Origin: an uncultured Bacteroidales bacterium | GTDB taxonomy: Bacteria; Bacteroidota; Bacteroidia; Bacteroidales; F082 | Assembly (NCBI GenBank): GCA_946408345.1 | Contig: CAMJRR010000003.1 | Location: 114,219 to 178,218 of the forward strand | Reading direction: 5' to 3' | DNA length: 64,000 nucleotides | In this document: positions 27,292 through 37,261 of the stretch, piece after piece | Numbering within the stretch: the stretch's first letter is position 1 | Layout of the letters: each line of letters begins with the position of its first letter | Position numbers and translations under genes: made by a program | Notes under the pieces: generated by a model | What the model was told of the DNA's origin: nothing | The model's input: the letters and a program-made list of their open reading frames with translations, nothing else | Database searches by the model: none

Positions 27292-27474
27292 ATGTCAGAG
27301 AAAGAAATCAATGCCTACCGCTTGACTTCGTTGGAGGAACCGACGGACGAGATGTTGGCGTATATCATGCGGGAAGTGGCGGAGGAAGCCAATCAAAAAT
27401 ATGACGAGGCACTTGAACGCTATTTCAACGAAATCAAGGAGTTGTATCAAAAACAGTACGGCAATAGAGCATGA
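27292..27474 (+). CDS. Small protein, putative antitoxin of zeta-toxin pair
   Basis: 60 aa, overlaps zeta-toxin start by 4 nt. Confidence 0.65.
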   Translation: MSEKEINAYRLTSLEEPTDEMLAYIMREVAEEANQKYDEALERYFNEIKELYQKQYGNRA

Positions 27475-28070
27475 CCTTGCACGAAAGAAAACCGGTTCTG
27501 ATAGTTATTGCTGGTCCTAACGGCAGCGGAAAGACCTCAATTACTGGGAAAATCCTTCATCACGAATGGATGGAAGACTCGGTTTATATCAATCCTGACA
27601 TTGTGGCTCAAGAGCGGTTTGGAGATTGGAACTCAAAGGAAGCCATTATGCAAGCCGTAAAGTATTGCGAAGATTGGCGAGAACAATGCCTGAAAGAAAA
27701 GCAGAGTTTGATTTTTGAAACCGTTCTTTCTGCGACAGACAAAGTGGATTACATTATAAGAGCCAAAGAAGCGGGGTTCTTTGTCAGATTGTTTTTCGTT
27801 TGCACCAACTCTCCTATTATTAATGCATCTCGAATTGCAAAGCGAGTGATGGAGGGCGGCCATGATGTTCCTATCACAAAGGTTATTTCGCGTTACCAGA
27901 AGTCAATCGCGAATTGCAAGTTCCTTTCCGATAAGACCGACCGCACCTATCTATATGACAACTCCATTGACCGCGCCGATGCTTCGTTGCTTCTGCGCCT
28001 CTCTGACGGCATCATTGCGAAAAGATATGTAAAAGAACTGCCTGAATGGGCTAGACAGATTATCGAATAA
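27471..28070 (+). CDS. Zeta toxin family P-loop kinase
   Basis: VLIVIAGPNGSGKTSITGKIL; YINPDIVAQERFGDW; SLIFETVLS. Confidence 0.88.
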   Translation: MTLHERKPVLIVIAGPNGSGKTSITGKILHHEWMEDSVYINPDIVAQERFGDWNSKEAIMQAVKYCEDWREQCLKEKQSLIFETVLSATDKVDYIIRAKEAGFFVRLFFVCTNSPIINASRIAKRVMEGGHDVPITKVISRYQKSIANCKFLSDKTDRTYLYDNSIDRADASLLLRLSDGIIAKRYVKELPEWARQIIE

Positions 28071-28100
28071 ATGGCGCAAACTTAGAATTGTCGTATAACC

Positions 28101-30719
28101 ATGAAAGCCAAACTCCTTATCTCATTTCTTCTCAGCTTTTTCACGCTAAGCGCTTTTGCGCAAAACACCCATATCCTCCCTACCCCTCAGCAAGTCGAAA
28201 CCACCGAGGGGCAGTTTATTTGGGATGAAAGTGTCGTGCTGACATACGATGCCTCCGATGCCGAAATCAACCAAATCATTTTGCTCTTCCGCAACGACTT
28301 GGACCGCATCAGCGGCAAGCAAGTGCAGTTTTCGCGCGGCGTCATCAAAGGCAAGAACTTTATTGAGCTGATAAAAACCGACCATTTAGGCGTGAGCGAA
28401 AACGAGGACCAAGCCTATCGCTTGACCGTCAACAACAATTTCATTCGACTTGAAGCTACTACCAACACGGGGCTTTTCTACGCTGTCCAAAGCCTGAAAC
28501 AGCTCTACCGTTACTCCTTCCTGAAAAACAAAGGCGAGATCAATATCCCTTGCATGACTATTACTGACTGGCCCAACTTCAAGATTCGCGCCTGGCAGGA
28601 CGACATCAGCCGTGGTCCCATCGTCAGCATAGACTACCTGAAACGCCTCATCCCGCAGATGGCGGAATGCAAGCTTAACGCATTCTCGCTCTACACCGAA
28701 CACACTTTCAAGACCAAATGCCACCCCGACATTGCCCCCATCGATGCCTTCACTGCCGAGGAAATCAAGGAATTGGAGGATTTTTGCAAGCCATATCATA
28801 TCCAAATCATTGGCAACCAGCAATGTTTCGGACATTTCGAGGAGATTTTGTGCAATCCCTTCTACAGCCATTTGGCCGACACGAAATGGAACCTCAACCC
28901 CGCCAAGGAGGAAACCTACCAATTCCTTGAAGACCATCTCCGCGAAGTGGCAAGAGCCTATAAATCACCCTATTTCAATATCAACTGCGACGAGACCGAA
29001 AGCCTCGGCCAAGGCTATGCCAAGGCCTATGTCGATTCCATTGGAGAGGAAACTGTGTATTACCAACATATCAACCGCGTCAATCGGATGCTACGCCCCT
29101 ATCGCAAGCGCGTGATGATGTGGGGCGACATTGCTGACCAACACCCAGAAATCCTTGATAACTTGGACAAAGACATCTTCCTCATCGCTTGGAGCTATGT
29201 GGGTATCGACAGCTTCGACAACTTCCTGCAACCCTATGTCAAATCGGGACGCAACTACTTTGTAGCACCTGGCGTAAGCCTCTCCGAAAGGGTTTGGCCC
29301 AAGCATTATGAATTCAAGGCTAACATCACCAACCTGTGCCGCGATGGTTACAAAAACGGTGCATTGGGTGTCATCAACACCTGTTGGGACGACTTCGGTG
29401 AGTCGCTGATCAACTGCGCGTTATATGGTTTGGCCTTGGGCGCAGAAACAAGTTGGAACCCCGCCACGAAACAAGAACGCAACACCGAAGCCAACTTCAC
29501 AGCGCATTTCTTAGGAAGCCTTTCCGATGAAATCTGCCAACATTTGGATGAAATCTCCGAATGGTCGAAAATCGACGGCATCGGCAAATTCAGCACCATG
29601 ACCGAACCCATGGTACCCTTCTACCCTGCCCTTGTCAACGACTCCATCAAGGCATTGAACCAAAGGGCATCTGTGGCATTGTCCGTTTTAGAGAAGGCTT
29701 TGATCAACGACAAAAAACAGGTCAAGAAAAACGCCGACCTTTTCGATAACGCCCTTTATGCCGTGCATCGCATGCTGTGGTGTGCCAATCGCAACCTCAC
29801 CCGTTGCCAACTCTATCGCACTTTCAACGAACCCAGCAAGGCCAACATCACCGAAAGCCAACAGATGGTTCAAGAGCTGATTTCCTCGCTGCATGAGTTG
29901 AAAAAAGAGTATGTCATGGTATGGAACATCGAGAGTCGCCCCTATTGGCTTGATGTCAACATGAAGAAATATGATGACATTGCTATTGAGTTGCAACAAC
30001 TTGAATATGTCCCGTTTATTGAGCCAGCAACAAATGATGAAGGCAATGCCACTATGGCTTTGAAGACCGTTTTCGGTGACAAGGAAATCCACTATACCGT
30101 TGATGGAAAAGAAGTGAAGCGAAACGATTCCATTTATCACAATCCTATCGTCTTGGAGCGTCCATGCCTTTTGAAAGCGGCTTGTTTCGATGTCCTGGGC
30201 AAAGCCGTTTGCTCTGAGCGGTATTTCTGCTATCACAAGGGCATGGGGCGGCTGAAACAGCTCAACAGTCCAGCAGGCAACTACCGCCCCGAGTATTCGG
30301 GTGGTGGTGACAATGCCCTCGTTGACGGCAGCCTCGGCAGCGATGACTACACTGACGGACATTGGCAAGGTTTCTATGGTATCGACGCCGACCTCGAACT
30401 GGACTTCGGCAAATATCAAAAAGTCGATGCACTAAATATAGGTTTCCTGGTGAATGCCCACGATTGGATTTTGAGTCCCAACGAGATTGAAGTCTACACC
30501 TCAAATGATGGCAAGAACTACAAGCCTTACAAATCCTTCACCCTCACGACAGAAACACCATTGACAGGCAACCATACTTTCCGTGAGCGTTTCGAATTGC
30601 CTAATCTTCCGACGCGTTACCTGCGCATTGTGGTGAAAAACCCAGGAAAATTGCCCGAGGGCCTGCCTGGCAGCGGCTACGATTCTTGGATTTTTATGGA
30701 TGAGGTGATGGTGGAATGA
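28101..30719 (+). CDS. Glycoside hydrolase family 20 beta-N-acetylhexosaminidase with C-terminal discoidin-like domain
   Basis: 872 aa; HILPTPQQVETTEGQF, CMTITDWPNFKIRAWQDDISRGP, YFNINCDETESLGQG; C-terminal F5/8-type segment. Confidence 0.9.
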   Translation: MKAKLLISFLLSFFTLSAFAQNTHILPTPQQVETTEGQFIWDESVVLTYDASDAEINQIILLFRNDLDRISGKQVQFSRGVIKGKNFIELIKTDHLGVSENEDQAYRLTVNNNFIRLEATTNTGLFYAVQSLKQLYRYSFLKNKGEINIPCMTITDWPNFKIRAWQDDISRGPIVSIDYLKRLIPQMAECKLNAFSLYTEHTFKTKCHPDIAPIDAFTAEEIKELEDFCKPYHIQIIGNQQCFGHFEEILCNPFYSHLADTKWNLNPAKEETYQFLEDHLREVARAYKSPYFNINCDETESLGQGYAKAYVDSIGEETVYYQHINRVNRMLRPYRKRVMMWGDIADQHPEILDNLDKDIFLIAWSYVGIDSFDNFLQPYVKSGRNYFVAPGVSLSERVWPKHYEFKANITNLCRDGYKNGALGVINTCWDDFGESLINCALYGLALGAETSWNPATKQERNTEANFTAHFLGSLSDEICQHLDEISEWSKIDGIGKFSTMTEPMVPFYPALVNDSIKALNQRASVALSVLEKALINDKKQVKKNADLFDNALYAVHRMLWCANRNLTRCQLYRTFNEPSKANITESQQMVQELISSLHELKKEYVMVWNIESRPYWLDVNMKKYDDIAIELQQLEYVPFIEPATNDEGNATMALKTVFGDKEIHYTVDGKEVKRNDSIYHNPIVLERPCLLKAACFDVLGKAVCSERYFCYHKGMGRLKQLNSPAGNYRPEYSGGGDNALVDGSLGSDDYTDGHWQGFYGIDADLELDFGKYQKVDALNIGFLVNAHDWILSPNEIEVYTSNDGKNYKPYKSFTLTTETPLTGNHTFRERFELPNLPTRYLRIVVKNPGKLPEGLPGSGYDSWIFMDEVMVE

Positions 30720-31754
30720 TTATTTGATCCTCGTGCGACTATAACTCAATTCCACCTCATAGGATTGGGGCAGGACCTCGTCGCCCGTCACTTCTACCTG
30801 CATAATACAATTTTCCTTAATCAAACTCTTAAGCAAAAATGTTTCAGTGCGTTGTTGGCCTTCCTGCAGGTCATTGAGCCAATAGGATTCTTCGGCCAGC
30901 AAGCGGTTTCGTCTCCCTTTTTCTACAATCCACACATGCACCCGAAGTCCAGTCACTTTGCCTGGACCCAGATTGTGCAGGTCGAGTTCTAATGTGCAGT
31001 TGGCTTTCTCAAATACGAAGGTCGGCTGCGACTCAAAACGCACTCCTTGAATGAGTAGGCTCGGTGTGTCGTCGACAGGAACGGCCTCCATTTCAACATT
31101 ATAATAACCCTCTGGGATCTGTCCAATCCGCCAGCCTTCCATGGTGGTTTCCATATAATAATACCTCTTGTCTCGAAACGAAAGATAGCGGCTGGCTTCA
31201 ATCCCATCACAATGTACCCCGATGGCCATGTGCTCAGGTAGCACCAATAGGATGAAATCCACCTCCATTTCATAGAGCAAGGCTGTCAATAAAGCCACCT
31301 TGTCCTCGCAATCGCCGCAACCGTCCACCAAGGTCTCAATGGGGTAACGCAAGTATTCATCTGTACCTTTTGTGGTGGAATCGTATGCGTAAGGCAAAGA
31401 TTGCACAAACGTCAACGCCAATTCAACTTCTTCCTTCTCTGTAGTGCTGTTAGTGCTAAATTCATCAGCCAAAGCCCCTAACACAGAGCGGTCATGTTCG
31501 GAGAGCATGAAACCATAGTAATTCGGCGGTATCTCGCCACCATTGAACTGGTATCGATAAGCCAAATGTTCACGCTCGTTTTGGTAATAATCGTATAGAT
31601 TTGTGCTGATATTCAGTGTAATGGAACATTGTTTACCGTTGCACGTCCATGAATGCTCCACCTCATAAAAGCCGTCCTGCTCCACCACAGAATGGGCAAA
31701 GGCTGTGAGGCTGAAGAATGCAAAGACAATTATTAGATGCAAACGGAAACACAT
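30720..31754 (-). CDS. Transglutaminase-like exported protein
   Basis: Start chosen at MCFRLHLIIVFAFFSLTAFAHS (ATG 31754); TLVDGCGDCEDKVALLTALLYEMEVDFILLVLPEHMAIGV. Confidence 0.7.
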   Translation of the reverse strand: MCFRLHLIIVFAFFSLTAFAHSVVEQDGFYEVEHSWTCNGKQCSITLNISTNLYDYYQNEREHLAYRYQFNGGEIPPNYYGFMLSEHDRSVLGALADEFSTNSTTEKEEVELALTFVQSLPYAYDSTTKGTDEYLRYPIETLVDGCGDCEDKVALLTALLYEMEVDFILLVLPEHMAIGVHCDGIEASRYLSFRDKRYYYMETTMEGWRIGQIPEGYYNVEMEAVPVDDTPSLLIQGVRFESQPTFVFEKANCTLELDLHNLGPGKVTGLRVHVWIVEKGRRNRLLAEESYWLNDLQEGQQRTETFLLKSLIKENCIMQVEVTGDEVLPQSYEVELSYSRTRIK

Positions 31755-31811
31755 GGGAGAGTTGTTTTCCCATGCTAACGCAAGAATCGTGCTAAAATTG
31801 TAATAGAGCCA

Positions 31812-31870
31812 GCCTTCTATGTCATTCCGCGGGCTAAGTTTGTGGGCAGACAAAGGAATCTATAGAAGGC
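31812..31870. repeat. Imperfect palindromic (REP-like) element 1
   Basis: gccttctat...gtcattcc / ggaatc...atagaaggc. Confidence 0.7.
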
Positions 31871-31897
31871 ATTTCAAGAGGTAAAAACCTAATTTAC

Positions 31898-31967
31898 GGC
31901 CTCATCAGGTATAGATCCCATGCCTTCGCACACGTGTCTGCGTTGGGATGACATACCTGTTGAGGCC
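31898..31967. repeat. Imperfect palindromic (REP-like) element 2
   Basis: GGCCTCATCAGGTAT (31898-31912) vs ATACCTGTTGAGGCC (31953-31967), 14/15 complementary; inner ATCCCA/TGGGAT. Confidence 0.8.
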
Positions 31968-31980
31968 TTCAACACATTCT

Positions 31981-34900
31981 TTATTTTCCCCAATAATGGA
32001 AATCCTTTACCTCTTTCAGCAGTTCCTTAACGGCGGCCTCCAGCTGTTCGTCAACACCTTCAGCCATCTTCTCGGGCGTATTGCGCACCTTGATATCAGG
32101 TTCCAACTGTGTGTTTTCCAACCAGTTGCCTTGTTCGGTGCGGTAGCCGATGACGGGTAAGCCAAAATACAAGGAAGGATCTTGCAAGGTTTCCCATGTC
32201 ACGCTCGACATGGTGCCAGGCACAGGCATACCGACGAGGCTGCCCATCTTCTTGTACTTGTAGACCCAAGGCGTGCCATGCGCATTGCTGTAGTTAGCCT
32301 CGCCGATGAGCATAATCGAAGGCTTGTTGTAGCGTCGCGAAGGCATCACACAGGCCACGCTGTCGTTGATGACCTGTTCAAGATATTTCTCACCACTGAA
32401 GAGGATTTCGATGTCTTCATGCAGACGCCCACCGCCGTTGAAGCGTGTGTCGATGACAATACCATCACAGAGGTTGTACTTGCCAAGAATTTGTGAATAT
32501 ACATCGCGATAACTGGCGTCGCCCATGCTCTTGATGTGGACATAGCCCAAGCGACCGTTGGATAGCTTCTTCACCGTTTCCTCGTTATGCTTCACCCAAC
32601 GGTTGTAGAGCAAATCATTCATTGCGCCATGGCTGATGGGCTTCACGGTCTCATCCCAGGTCTTGCCGCCATCGGATAGAGTCACCAGGACAGTTTTGCC
32701 ACGCTTGTTGTTGAGGAGCGGATAGTAGTCCATGCCTTTCTTGATCTCCACGCCATCAATCTTTTTAATCACGGTTCCCGCTTTCACCTTTGAACTTTTC
32801 TTATCGAAAGGACCGCCTTCCACTACCTCAGCGATCTTCAGGCCGTCACCGTTGTAGTCGAGGTCGAGCAGCACGCCAAACTCAGCTGTGGCATCGCCTT
32901 TGTTCCCAGGCCGGTAACCCGAACCCGTGTGGGACACATTCAGCTCGCCGAGGATCTCACTCAGCATCTCGGAGAAGTCGTAGTTGTTGTTGATATGTGG
33001 CAGGAAAGGCTGGTAGGCCTCTTTCATCAGTGCCAAATCCACGCCGTGATGGTCCTTCATAAAGAAACGATTCTCTATTTGCAAAAACACATGGTTGAAC
33101 ATGTATTCGCGCTCTTCGGCAAGATTGAGTTCCATGGTAGCGTCGTATTTTATCGAAGAGGATTTGCCGCTCTTGTCGAATTTCTGCAAGTTGTTGCCTG
33201 AGAGCACAAAGAGGTTATCACCCTGCATCCTCAGCTGCGCACCACCCTGCCCCAGCTTTTTCGTAATCTTCATCGACTTTTCGCGCACATCCATTTCCCA
33301 CAGGTCATAACCCTTCTCGAAAGAAGTCATGAAATAGAACTTTTCTCCGTCATTAGTGAGTGCCATACCGCTTAAGTTCGATGACATCGGGGTCAGACGG
33401 ATAACTCGGTCTTGCAAATGCTCCAAGTCCACCTCAATCTTCTTGGTTTCCTTGGGCTTTTCATCTTTTGAGGTCCCTGAGCCTGTCGAAGGGTCATCTT
33501 TTTTATCGTCTTTCTTACCTTTTTTCTTGTCACTCTTCTCCTCTTTCTTCGCCTCGTCTTTCTTTTCATCCTTCTTGCCTTTTTCCGTCTCTTTCAGCAG
33601 GGCATATTCCTCTTTGCTGAGGCGGAATTTGTCGTAGGCATCCTGATTCAAGAAAGCGATGAAAGCGTCGTTTTGACTGCCCCACGAAGCATGGGAGCGC
33701 ATTCCATAACGATTTGAGCGATAAATGATGGCATTACCTTCCATAGCCCAATGAGGACTACCATCGATGTAGGCACTTTCGGTGATGTTGTAGATAGTCT
33801 TCGAGCCGTCAGCTTTCACGATGCCTATATCAGAATAAGGGTCGCGCATATGGGAAATCAAAGTCAGGGCAAACCATTGTCCGTCAGGCGACCACTCGTA
33901 GGAGAAGCCGTAGTCGTCGGTTTCGTAGTGCTGGCGTCCATCTGTGATTTGGCGCACCTGTTTTGAAGCCAAATTATAAACTTTCAAGACACTGCGATTC
34001 TCGATGAAGGCAATCTCCTTGCCATCAGGAGAATAGCAAGGGGCTATGCGCTCTATTCCATCGTTGTCGAACAGCGGCTTTTCTTCAATCAAGGTAGCGT
34101 AGGCGAAGTTATAGTCTTCTTTACGTTCGATTGTGGCTTGATAGAGGTTCCAGTAGCCATCACGCTCAGAAGCATAGACGATGGAACGACCGTCTTTCGA
34201 AAACGATGGGTTACGCTCAGCTTGAGCAGTGTGCGTGATTTGCTTGGTGGTGGCATATTCGTCGACACCTGTCACGAAGAGTTCTCCACGCGAGATAAAG
34301 GCAATCAACTTTCCATCCTGACTCAGATCAAAGTCGCCGATGCCTTTGAAATCCTGCTTGACCAACTGCTCCAACGCCTGGTCGTTCACAATTTCGATAT
34401 TCACCTTTTGTGGCTCACTACCAATGCGCTGGGTATAAATCTCACCCATGTAGCCGTAGCACAACAGACCATCGTTGGCCACACTCAAAAAACGCACCGG
34501 ATGGGTCTTGAAGTGGGTCACGGCCTCCACCTGTTCGAGATTGTTGGCAGGTGCCTTATAGACATTGAAGCTTCCATTGTTGCGTTCACTTAGGAACACG
34601 ACATCCTTATAGCCAGGCAAATAGCACGGGTCGCGGTCTTCACCGACATTGGTGGTGAGAATCGTATGAGTCTTTTTCTTTGCATTATAGTACACCACAT
34701 CGCGAGCCACGGAAGAGACATGATGCTTGCGCCACACATTTTCGCTGCCTTTGCGGTCGTAGTAAAGGAACGACTTGCCGTCCTTGTCGAACGACATGCT
34801 GCTCACGGGCACAGCCACCACCTGCTCGGGACGACCGCCTTCAGTGCTCACCTTATATAATTCAGTAATCCAGCCTGAGGCAAATTGCACATTCTCAGCC

Positions 34901-35283
34901 GATTTCTGAATCTGAGCTGAGAAATAGATTTCCTTGCCATCGGGTGAAAATGCCAAAGGAATTTCGGTGACTGAGTTAGTTGTAACGCGCTGGGCCACAC
35001 CACCTTCAGCAGGAACCAAATAAACATCAAAATTACCATTGCGGTCGGTGGCAAAGGCAATCTGTTTGCCATCGGGCGACCAAATCGGGTCGCCATCGTA
35101 TGCAGCGTTTGTTGTAATTTGCAGTGCTTTACCGCCATTGGTGTTCACTACATACACATCGCCTTTATAGCAAAAGGCAATCTTGTCGCCCTGAGGCGAA
35201 ATCACATTGTGGCGGAGCCACAGCGGTTGGGCAGAGAGGCTCAAACCTACCGCCATTAGAATGATTAGGAATAGTTTTTTCAT
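31981..35283 (-). CDS. Tricorn protease homolog / S41 family peptidase
   Basis: WD40-like TolB-type propeller (SPDGKQIAFATDRNGNFDVYLVPAEGG), PDZ, S41 catalytic region (DGIVIDTRFNGGGRLHEDI...MLIGEANYSNAHG). Confidence 0.92.
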   Translation of the reverse strand: MKKLFLIILMAVGLSLSAQPLWLRHNVISPQGDKIAFCYKGDVYVVNTNGGKALQITTNAAYDGDPIWSPDGKQIAFATDRNGNFDVYLVPAEGGVAQRVTTNSVTEIPLAFSPDGKEIYFSAQIQKSAENVQFASGWITELYKVSTEGGRPEQVVAVPVSSMSFDKDGKSFLYYDRKGSENVWRKHHVSSVARDVVYYNAKKKTHTILTTNVGEDRDPCYLPGYKDVVFLSERNNGSFNVYKAPANNLEQVEAVTHFKTHPVRFLSVANDGLLCYGYMGEIYTQRIGSEPQKVNIEIVNDQALEQLVKQDFKGIGDFDLSQDGKLIAFISRGELFVTGVDEYATTKQITHTAQAERNPSFSKDGRSIVYASERDGYWNLYQATIERKEDYNFAYATLIEEKPLFDNDGIERIAPCYSPDGKEIAFIENRSVLKVYNLASKQVRQITDGRQHYETDDYGFSYEWSPDGQWFALTLISHMRDPYSDIGIVKADGSKTIYNITESAYIDGSPHWAMEGNAIIYRSNRYGMRSHASWGSQNDAFIAFLNQDAYDKFRLSKEEYALLKETEKGKKDEKKDEAKKEEKSDKKKGKKDDKKDDPSTGSGTSKDEKPKETKKIEVDLEHLQDRVIRLTPMSSNLSGMALTNDGEKFYFMTSFEKGYDLWEMDVREKSMKITKKLGQGGAQLRMQGDNLFVLSGNNLQKFDKSGKSSSIKYDATMELNLAEEREYMFNHVFLQIENRFFMKDHHGVDLALMKEAYQPFLPHINNNYDFSEMLSEILGELNVSHTGSGYRPGNKGDATAEFGVLLDLDYNGDGLKIAEVVEGGPFDKKSSKVKAGTVIKKIDGVEIKKGMDYYPLLNNKRGKTVLVTLSDGGKTWDETVKPISHGAMNDLLYNRWVKHNEETVKKLSNGRLGYVHIKSMGDASYRDVYSQILGKYNLCDGIVIDTRFNGGGRLHEDIEILFSGEKYLEQVINDSVACVMPSRRYNKPSIMLIGEANYSNAHGTPWVYKYKKMGSLVGMPVPGTMSSVTWETLQDPSLYFGLPVIGYRTEQGNWLENTQLEPDIKVRNTPEKMAEGVDEQLEAAVKELLKEVKDFHYWGK
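33472..33495. repeat. 24 nt dispersed repeat GGTCCCTGAGCCTGTCGAAGGGTC inside CDS
   Basis: Encodes DDPSTGSGTSK at the end of a K/E/D-rich insertion; second copy at 21092-21115. Confidence 0.75.
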
Positions 35284-35326
35284 AAAGATTTTGAAACAAT
35301 TATTTTACAGCTCGTTAATTTCTTTC

Positions 35327-35380
35327 TCAGTAAGGCCCGTAATCTCCATACCTGCCCTTATCTCTGCTATGCTCTCTCAT
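35327..35380 (-). pseudogene. HEPN (HepT) toxin gene remnant
   Basis: ATG 35380 overlaps the MNT stop; reads MREHSRDKGRYGDYGPY*, beginning like HepT starts (MRExxRDKxRLEHI). Confidence 0.5.
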
Positions 35381-35669
35381 ATATCAGTTGTTTATCATTG
35401 TTGACACTTTCAACAGCCCAAGGACGAAGGGTACCTTCTTCGACAAGATCAACTTCCAAACCTAGTAAATCTTCAAGGTCAAGTTGCATCCCTGCTATTT
35501 TCAGGAGCCCTATAGGTTGTGTACGATCATATTGCACAAGAATATCCATATCACTCCATGGTTTCTCCTCTCCTCTGGCAAATGAACCAAAAAGCCATGC
35601 CTTCAACACCGGTTGGGTCTTGAAATAATCAGCAATAATCTGAATCATCGACAAAGTGTGCGTACTCAT
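35367..35669 (-). CDS. MNT-type nucleotidyltransferase (MntA-like antitoxin)
   Basis: AWLFGSFARGEEKPWSDMDILVQYD. Confidence 0.9.
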   Translation of the reverse strand: MSTHTLSMIQIIADYFKTQPVLKAWLFGSFARGEEKPWSDMDILVQYDRTQPIGLLKIAGMQLDLEDLLGLEVDLVEEGTLRPWAVESVNNDKQLIYERA

Positions 35670-35703
35670 TTCATTTAATTTTATGCCGCAAATATACTCA
35701 TTT

Positions 35704-36315
35704 TCAGTTTACTTGAAACATAAACATAGAATTCCCTTCCAAAAAAAGCTCCAGCCTATCCCCGACATGCACTTCACCTACACCTTGTGGTGTACCCGTG
35801 AAAATAATATCGCCTTCTTTCAGTGTTACGAAGCGCGAAACATGGGCAATGATTTTGTCAAAGCTGAAAATCATGTCCCGGCTATGGCCTTGCTGTACAC
35901 ATTCACCATTGAGTTTCATGCCGAAGGAAATATCGTCCGCATTTTTCAATTCGCTGATTTTCTTAAACTTTCCTATCGGAGCAGAATAATCGAAAGCTTT
36001 AGCGATTTCCCAAGGATGACCTTTGGCCTTACATTGGCTTTGCAAGTCCCGGGCGGTAAAATCAATGCCCACGGTGATGGCATCGTAGTATTCAGAAGCC
36101 AACTTCTCGTCAATCGCCTTGCCCGTCTTGCAGATGCGTAGCACAAGTTCCGTCTCATAATGGACTTTCTTACTGAAATCAGGATACGAGAAAGGCTCAC
36201 CAATAGGCAATAGTGCCGTCTCAGGCTTCATGAAAAACATGGGTTCAGTCGGTAAGTCGTTGTCTAGTTCTTTGACATGCGCCAGATAGTTACGGCCTAT
36301 ACAGATGATTTTCAT
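35704..36315 (-). CDS. Fumarylacetoacetate hydrolase family protein
   Basis: KIICIGRNYLAHVKEL...PMFFMKPETALLP...VHYETELVLRI...GIDFTARDLQ...GDIIFTGTPQGVG. Confidence 0.92.
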   Translation of the reverse strand: MKIICIGRNYLAHVKELDNDLPTEPMFFMKPETALLPIGEPFSYPDFSKKVHYETELVLRICKTGKAIDEKLASEYYDAITVGIDFTARDLQSQCKAKGHPWEIAKAFDYSAPIGKFKKISELKNADDISFGMKLNGECVQQGHSRDMIFSFDKIIAHVSRFVTLKEGDIIFTGTPQGVGEVHVGDRLELFLEGNSMFMFQVN

Positions 36316-36319
36316 GGTT

Positions 36320-37138
36320 TTATCGTTTTACATTCTTTCCGCCCATACGCAACTTGATGGCGGTCACCACCTTCTTCGTATAGCGCGGGAAATCGTTTTT
36401 CATAATCCAATCATAATAAGGCGGCTCTATGCGGAAGACATCTTCTACCCGCTTGCCTTTGTGCTTGCCAAACATGAAGACCTCCTTGCCCTCCTCATCG
36501 AAGATGATTTGTCCCGAAAGGTCAGCATTCTTATGATGCGCCGAAAACTCAGAAAGCTGCTTCATATCATTGACAGGGCCTTGCGACTTGTTTCCTTTAC
36601 CATCCTCGTATTCAACGCCTTGATATTTATCAAGCATCGCACGAAGCACGTCATAAGTGGCTTTGGTGTCGGCCATGGCTCCATGCGCGCCCTCCAATTC
36701 CGCATGACAGAAATATCGGTAAGCGCTTTTCAAGTTGCGTGGTTCCATCTTCATATAAATGTTCATCACATCGATGAAGTCGCGACTCTTGAGATCGAAG
36801 TCGTAGTCTACACGAAGGAATTCCTCCATCAGCATTGGGAGGTCGAACTTCAAGATATTATAACCCGCCAAGTCGGCATTACCGATAAACAAAGCGATTT
36901 CCTTAGCCTTATCGCGAAAGGTAGGTTTGTCAGCCACCATCTCGTCGGTGTAACCATGCACCGAGGTGGACTCCTCAGAAATGGGCATTTCGGGATTAAG
37001 CAGCCATACACGCTGCTCTTCTTCACCGTTTACATTGATTTTCAGCACACTCATCTCAACGATGCGATCATGCGAGGGATTAAGGCCTGTTGTTTCTAAG
37101 TCAAAAAAGGCGATAGGACGTTTCAGATTCAGTTCCAT
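36320..37138 (-). CDS. 3'-5' exonuclease (DnaQ/epsilon-like)
   Basis: IAFFDLETTGLNPSHDRIVEMSVLKI ... HGAMADTKATYDVL. Confidence 0.9.
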   Translation of the reverse strand: MELNLKRPIAFFDLETTGLNPSHDRIVEMSVLKINVNGEEEQRVWLLNPEMPISEESTSVHGYTDEMVADKPTFRDKAKEIALFIGNADLAGYNILKFDLPMLMEEFLRVDYDFDLKSRDFIDVMNIYMKMEPRNLKSAYRYFCHAELEGAHGAMADTKATYDVLRAMLDKYQGVEYEDGKGNKSQGPVNDMKQLSEFSAHHKNADLSGQIIFDEEGKEVFMFGKHKGKRVEDVFRIEPPYYDWIMKNDFPRYTKKVVTAIKLRMGGKNVKR

Positions 37139-37261
37139 AAAGATAGTAAATTTGAGTGCAAAAATAATACATAAAAGGCAGCAATATCCAATTTTTTCCT
37201 ATTTTTGCCCCACTTTTCAAACATAAAAGAACTATTAGAAAGTATCAAATTATTGAAAGAC

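Noticed and set aside
31755-31853. Extended N-terminus of the transglutaminase-like ORF
   Set aside because: Runs into a palindromic intergenic element; a clean signal peptide starts at ATG 31754.
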